DNA of 64,000 bases from Pseudobutyrivibrio sp. MD2005. GTDB lineage: Bacteria > Bacillota > Clostridia > Lachnospirales > Lachnospiraceae. Below the pieces are notes generated by a model. That model saw only the letters and a list, made by a program, of their open reading frames with translations, made no database searches and was not told where the DNA came from. This document shows, one piece after another, positions 60,611 through 64,000 of this stretch. Where the stretch lies: positions 62,001-126,000 of the forward strand of contig NZ_JHXE01000012.1 in the NCBI RefSeq assembly GCF_000621865.1, read 5' to 3'. Each line of letters opens with the position of its first letter. Positions within the stretch are counted from its first letter, which is position 1. Made by a program: the position numbers and the translations under genes.

Positions 60611-63515
60611 ATAATGCTCCTATATTATCAAATATATCTTTGTTGGCTTCCACAACCGATTCGTTACCCACAACACAAATATAGCGCTGTTTCATTGCTG
60701 CATCAACCGGTTCAGCTAAAGCTCTGATATCATCCACTGTTGCATCAAGAACTTCGTTTCTAGTACGTTGTAAATCCTCATATGTAATACCTGAAAGATA
60801 ACAATTTAAGCCGCGCAATCCTCTCTGGGATGGAGTAAGTGGTGTATCCATGCCACTTACAGTACCGATGATATATTTTGTCATATCTCTGTCATCTACA
60901 TCAAAGTTGCGTAAATAATCGCCAGTCTCCTCAAATACCTTCAAGGTCTCCTTAAGGTTAGGGTCGCGATAAGAAACAAATACCATATCGCCCTGACGGC
61001 TAGAATTCATATTACAGCCATATGCTCCGCCCTGTACTCTGACTTTTATCCAGAAGTAATCGTAACCCAAAATAGTATTTAATAGCTTGAAAGCTCCATT
61101 ATACTTAAATCCTGCTTTAACAAAATCTCCAGCCATTGCTACGTACTGAATCTGAGATGCATCTTTCAGAGCTTCTTTTACGGAATGAACTTCAAATGTA
61201 TCTTCTCCTTCAAATGGTAGCTTCTCCTGTGCCAGTTTTGGTTTTATTTCGTTGACAAGCCTTCTAGCCTGACTAAGCACCTCAGTCTTTCCTGTAGAGG
61301 AAATTATCAGTCTATCCTTAGCAAATATGATTTTGCACAGCTTGTTAAGTTTAGATATAATTTCATCTTTTTTATTATCAAAGTTTTCTTCCAGATCCAC
61401 TAGGAATCTATAGAATCTAACTCCATTTGCCAAATCTGAAATGTTAGCTTTTCTAGAGAAACCGCTTCTTGCTCTTGTTGCAGCAACCTGGTTGCCTCGG
61501 GAATTAAGAATATATTCCATATGAGACTTCTCAGCAGTAATGAGTTCTCTTAGTCTCTTCTCATCACTAAATTTGGTGTGACAAAGCATCTCGAGTGCCA
61601 AGTCACAAGCACTGTCCGCCTCTTCATAAATGAATTTAGAACGAACCTCAAATGTTAAACAAACCTTTTCGTGATCATTAAAGATTTCATGAACTGCTGT
61701 AGTTGTGTTGATACCACCTGTATGCAGATACATTTCATTAGTGAAATCTGCATAAGTATAATGCTCTGTATCAAGCAAGCCTATGAATCTTTCTAATAGA
61801 GATACATAAGGCACCTCAGAAAGTGGCATATCACTTATATCAAACACCATATTAAAATAATGGATGCCATTAGTGCTAACTTTATGATGTAGAATCGTAG
61901 TACCATCCTCATCATACTCAGCCAAATCAATCGGACGAGCCTCTCTAGTAAGATCAAAACGGCTAAGCATAGGAATCTTTGCTAAATCTTCCTTTGAGCT
62001 TGGAGTCTGCTGATATTCCTTAAGATAAGCTGTATGCTTAACAATCTCATCAATCTCTTCCTTTGAAAGTGAGGCCTTCTTAGCAGCAAGCTTGCTCTTA
62101 AGCTCCTCGTCATCCCTTGCTGTAAGTCCCTGCTTTGGTCTGAGAGTTACAATTGATTTATGATTGTTTGAAAGCAAATAAACATCTGCAATATAATCAA
62201 AAAGACCATTATCAACTCTAGTTTTAATTTTATCTAAAATCTCAACAGCATGCAGGTGTAGGAACGGTCTATTCTTATCGTAGAGCCAACTGTCAAGCAA
62301 CTGAAGTCCTATAATAAGCCCCTTTGGTGCGCTACCAAAATCAAGCTCTCTGGCCCTAAACTGTTCTCCGTTAATTGCGGCAAACAATGTCTTTTTATCG
62401 ATACTCTTTGCAATTTCATTCTTAAGAGTAGTTTCGATTATGTTTACGAATTTATCCTTATCTTCTTCATTTGCACCTCTGGCAACAATTGAAAAGTACA
62501 TCTGTCGCTGAGAAGATTCAAATGAGCACTCCACATCTTCTGCAATATTAGCATCGATAAGCGCCTTATAAAGCGGAGCTCCTGGTGCCGATACAAGAGC
62601 ATAATTGAGAATATCAAAGGCTCTGTACATATTAGGATCTAAAACGTCACCTATGCAGACATTATATGAAAGATACGCATTGTTCTTAACATCCTGATCT
62701 GCACCAATTGGATAATCGATAGTAAGCTCTACCGGCTTATCAAATGGCTTCTGCATCTGTATCTCAGAATCTACTTCAAGATAATCGTAGTGTCTAAGGT
62801 ATTTTTTATCCAAATATTCTAATATTTCATCAATATCAACATCTCCATATACGTAGATATAGGAATTGCTTGGATGATAGTATTTGCTATGGAAAGCTAA
62901 AAAATCCTCATAAGTAAGACTTGGAATAACCTTTGGATCACCGCCAGATTCTATGGCATAAGTAGTCTCTGGGAACAGTGAATTAAGGATTTGCCTAGAT
63001 AGTACATCATCAGGAGATGAATAAGCGCCCTTCATTTCGTTGTATACAACACCGTTGATGGTTAAATCGCTTTCAGGATTTTCCATCTCGTAATGCCATC
63101 CCTCCTGCTCAAATATCTCACGGTATTTGTAGATATTTGGATGGAAAACTGCATCCATATATACATCGATAAGATTCATATAGTCAGCATCATTTGTGCT
63201 GGCAATAGGATAAACTGTCTTATCTGGATATGTCATAGCATTAAGGAAGGTGTTAAGACTTCCCTTAACAAGCTCCACAAAAGGATCCTTCACCGGATAT
63301 TTATCAGACCCGCAAAGAACTGTGTGCTCAACAATATGTGCAACACCAGTGGAATCCTTTGGAGGTGTTCTGAAACCTATGTAAAAGACCTTGTTTGTGT
63401 CATCGTTTGATATGAAACAGATTCTAGCCTTTGTTTTCTTGTGTTCAAAAATAAATCCTAAAGAATCAAGCCCCTCCAACTTTTCTTCTTTAAGTAACTC
63501 GTATGCTTTGTTCAA
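60603..63515 (-). CDS. M16C-family metallopeptidase (presequence protease-like)
   Basis: A 970-residue insulinase-type peptidase of the PreP/Cym1 group. The inverted zinc motif HxxEH is in HIVEHTVLCGSDKYP, with the third ligand Glu about 75 residues later in VYNEMKGAYSSPDD. Two more helper halves follow, giving the full clamshell length. Bacterial members are cytoplasmic and thought to degrade peptides; no export signal is seen. It overlaps era and follows the mscS gene by about 25 bases. Confidence 0.93.
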   Translation of the reverse strand: MNKAYELLKEEKLEGLDSLGFIFEHKKTKARICFISNDDTNKVFYIGFRTPPKDSTGVAHIVEHTVLCGSDKYPVKDPFVELVKGSLNTFLNAMTYPDKTVYPIASTNDADYMNLIDVYMDAVFHPNIYKYREIFEQEGWHYEMENPESDLTINGVVYNEMKGAYSSPDDVLSRQILNSLFPETTYAIESGGDPKVIPSLTYEDFLAFHSKYYHPSNSYIYVYGDVDIDEILEYLDKKYLRHYDYLEVDSEIQMQKPFDKPVELTIDYPIGADQDVKNNAYLSYNVCIGDVLDPNMYRAFDILNYALVSAPGAPLYKALIDANIAEDVECSFESSQRQMYFSIVARGANEEDKDKFVNIIETTLKNEIAKSIDKKTLFAAINGEQFRARELDFGSAPKGLIIGLQLLDSWLYDKNRPFLHLHAVEILDKIKTRVDNGLFDYIADVYLLSNNHKSIVTLRPKQGLTARDDEELKSKLAAKKASLSKEEIDEIVKHTAYLKEYQQTPSSKEDLAKIPMLSRFDLTREARPIDLAEYDEDGTTILHHKVSTNGIHYFNMVFDISDMPLSEVPYVSLLERFIGLLDTEHYTYADFTNEMYLHTGGINTTTAVHEIFNDHEKVCLTFEVRSKFIYEEADSACDLALEMLCHTKFSDEKRLRELITAEKSHMEYILNSRGNQVAATRARSGFSRKANISDLANGVRFYRFLVDLEENFDNKKDEIISKLNKLCKIIFAKDRLIISSTGKTEVLSQARRLVNEIKPKLAQEKLPFEGEDTFEVHSVKEALKDASQIQYVAMAGDFVKAGFKYNGAFKLLNTILGYDYFWIKVRVQGGAYGCNMNSSRQGDMVFVSYRDPNLKETLKVFEETGDYLRNFDVDDRDMTKYIIGTVSGMDTPLTPSQRGLRGLNCYLSGITYEDLQRTRNEVLDATVDDIRALAEPVDAAMKQRYICVVGNESVVEANKDIFDNIGALYE

Positions 63516-63539
63516 AATTATGCCTTTCTAATTCCCCAA

Positions 63540-64000
63540 TTATAATTGTTTTAAATTTACATCAAGCTGATTGAAGCAAATCTCTATATCAGCTTCATCA
63601 AATCTTCTTTTAATTTCTTCAAGTGTTTCCCATTTTACAGGCCAATACTGGCTAGTGGCTACTGCAAAACGAAGCCCAATCTTAACAGAACTATCAGATA
63701 AGTCCGCAACGAATGTCTGTATTGGTGCAAGCTCTAATCTATGCTCAGTCTTCTCTGCAATATCCTGAAGAATTTCCTTTGCTCTCTTGATATCACTGTC
63801 ATAACTGATTCCAACTGTTTCGTTGAAAAGCCTATACTCCTGGGCTGTGCAGTTTGTAAGAGAAGCTGCTGAAAGTGTACCATTTGGTATCTGAACTAAT
63901 CTACCATCAACCATCTTAAGTGTTGTGTAGATGATATTGATTCTGCTAACTGTGCCTTCCTGGCCAGTTGCATGCTCAATAATGTAATCCCCTACTTTGA
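63540..64000 (-). CDS. Mechanosensitive channel of the MscS family, partial
   Basis: The C-terminal part of a gene that begins past the right edge. The minus-strand frame reads KVGDYIIEHATGQEGTVSRI then TTLKMVDGRLVQIPNG, which is the MscS beta domain (G-x-V-x-x-I, T-x-L...DGR-x-V-x-IPNG). The following region EYRLFNETVGISYDSDIKRA and the cytoplasmic alpha/beta part to the end fit. MscS channels release solutes on osmotic shock. An ATG at 63914 is inside the domain and is not the real start. Confidence 0.9.
   Translation of the reverse strand, partial: KVGDYIIEHATGQEGTVSRINIIYTTLKMVDGRLVQIPNGTLSAASLTNCTAQEYRLFNETVGISYDSDIKRAKEILQDIAEKTEHRLELAPIQTFVADLSDSSVKIGLRFAVATSQYWPVKWETLEEIKRRFDEADIEICFNQLDVNLKQL

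Overview
The window looks like a chromosomal stretch from a low-GC Firmicute of the family Lachnospiraceae (Butyrivibrio / Pseudobutyrivibrio / Roseburia-like). The evidence is gene content and style: DUF4364 and DUF6171 proteins, rpmE-yqhQ-prmC-prfA order, single-chain glycyl-tRNA synthetase, a fused Ecf ATPase, arabinan utilisation genes and GGAGG-type ribosome binding sites. The genus is an inference. Almost all genes lie on the minus strand. No tRNA, rRNA, transposase or classical CRISPR array was seen.

Layout, left to right. (1) 1-2.4 kb: partial DUF1275 membrane protein, AlkD-like DNA glycosylase and an NSS sodium symporter. (2) 2.5-12.7 kb: a complete-looking RiPP (modified peptide) operon read leftwards. 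It runs from an 82-residue precursor with a double-glycine leader and a tiny Cys-rich core, through a short membrane-fusion protein, a C39 peptidase-ABC exporter and a second ABC exporter, to a SpoIIE-type phosphatase, a STAS anti-anti-sigma protein, a radical SAM/SPASM maturase and an unknown protein. (3) 12.75-17.4 kb: a block with a lipoprotein, an alpha/beta hydrolase, a small helical protein, a LysR regulator and a PD-(D/E)XK-like protein, bracketed by two 352-bp direct repeats. These repeats are ladders of alternating TACTAGC / GCTAGTA boxes with an exact 53-bp period. (4) 17.4-22.3 kb: rpsI, rplM, truA, ecfT, fused ecfA and trmL. (5) 22.4-30.8 kb: aminotransferase with Lrp/AsnC regulator, AIR-synthase-like protein, VanW protein, small membrane proteins, a TetR regulator and DegV. 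(6) 31.5-35.7 kb: a hybrid histidine kinase with an HD-GYP response regulator. (7) 35.8-45.5 kb: an arabinan/arabino-oligosaccharide locus (GH51, sugar ABC transporter, winged-helix regulator, two GH43). (8) 45.7-48.9 kb: prfA, prmC, yqhQ, rpmE. (9) 49.6-52.3 kb: a second hybrid kinase and response regulator. (10) 52.3-64 kb: DUF4364, rho, family II pyrophosphatase, glycyl-tRNA synthetase, recO, era, M16 protease and a partial MscS channel.

The two most unusual features are non-coding. The first is a family of three roughly 600-bp rod-like inverted repeats (30884-31506, 42123-42702, 49012-49615). The outer arms differ completely in sequence between copies yet stay self-complementary, while internal-loop segments and a branched tip are conserved. 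In all three, one end lies within 5 bases of a stop codon. The second is the 53-bp heptamer ladder around 12.9-13.1 kb and 16.9-17.3 kb. Both have the signature of a selected structure rather than ordinary spacer DNA. The RiPP operon, with its short CYCGYISCCW core and embedded phosphatase/STAS switch, is the most interesting coding system.
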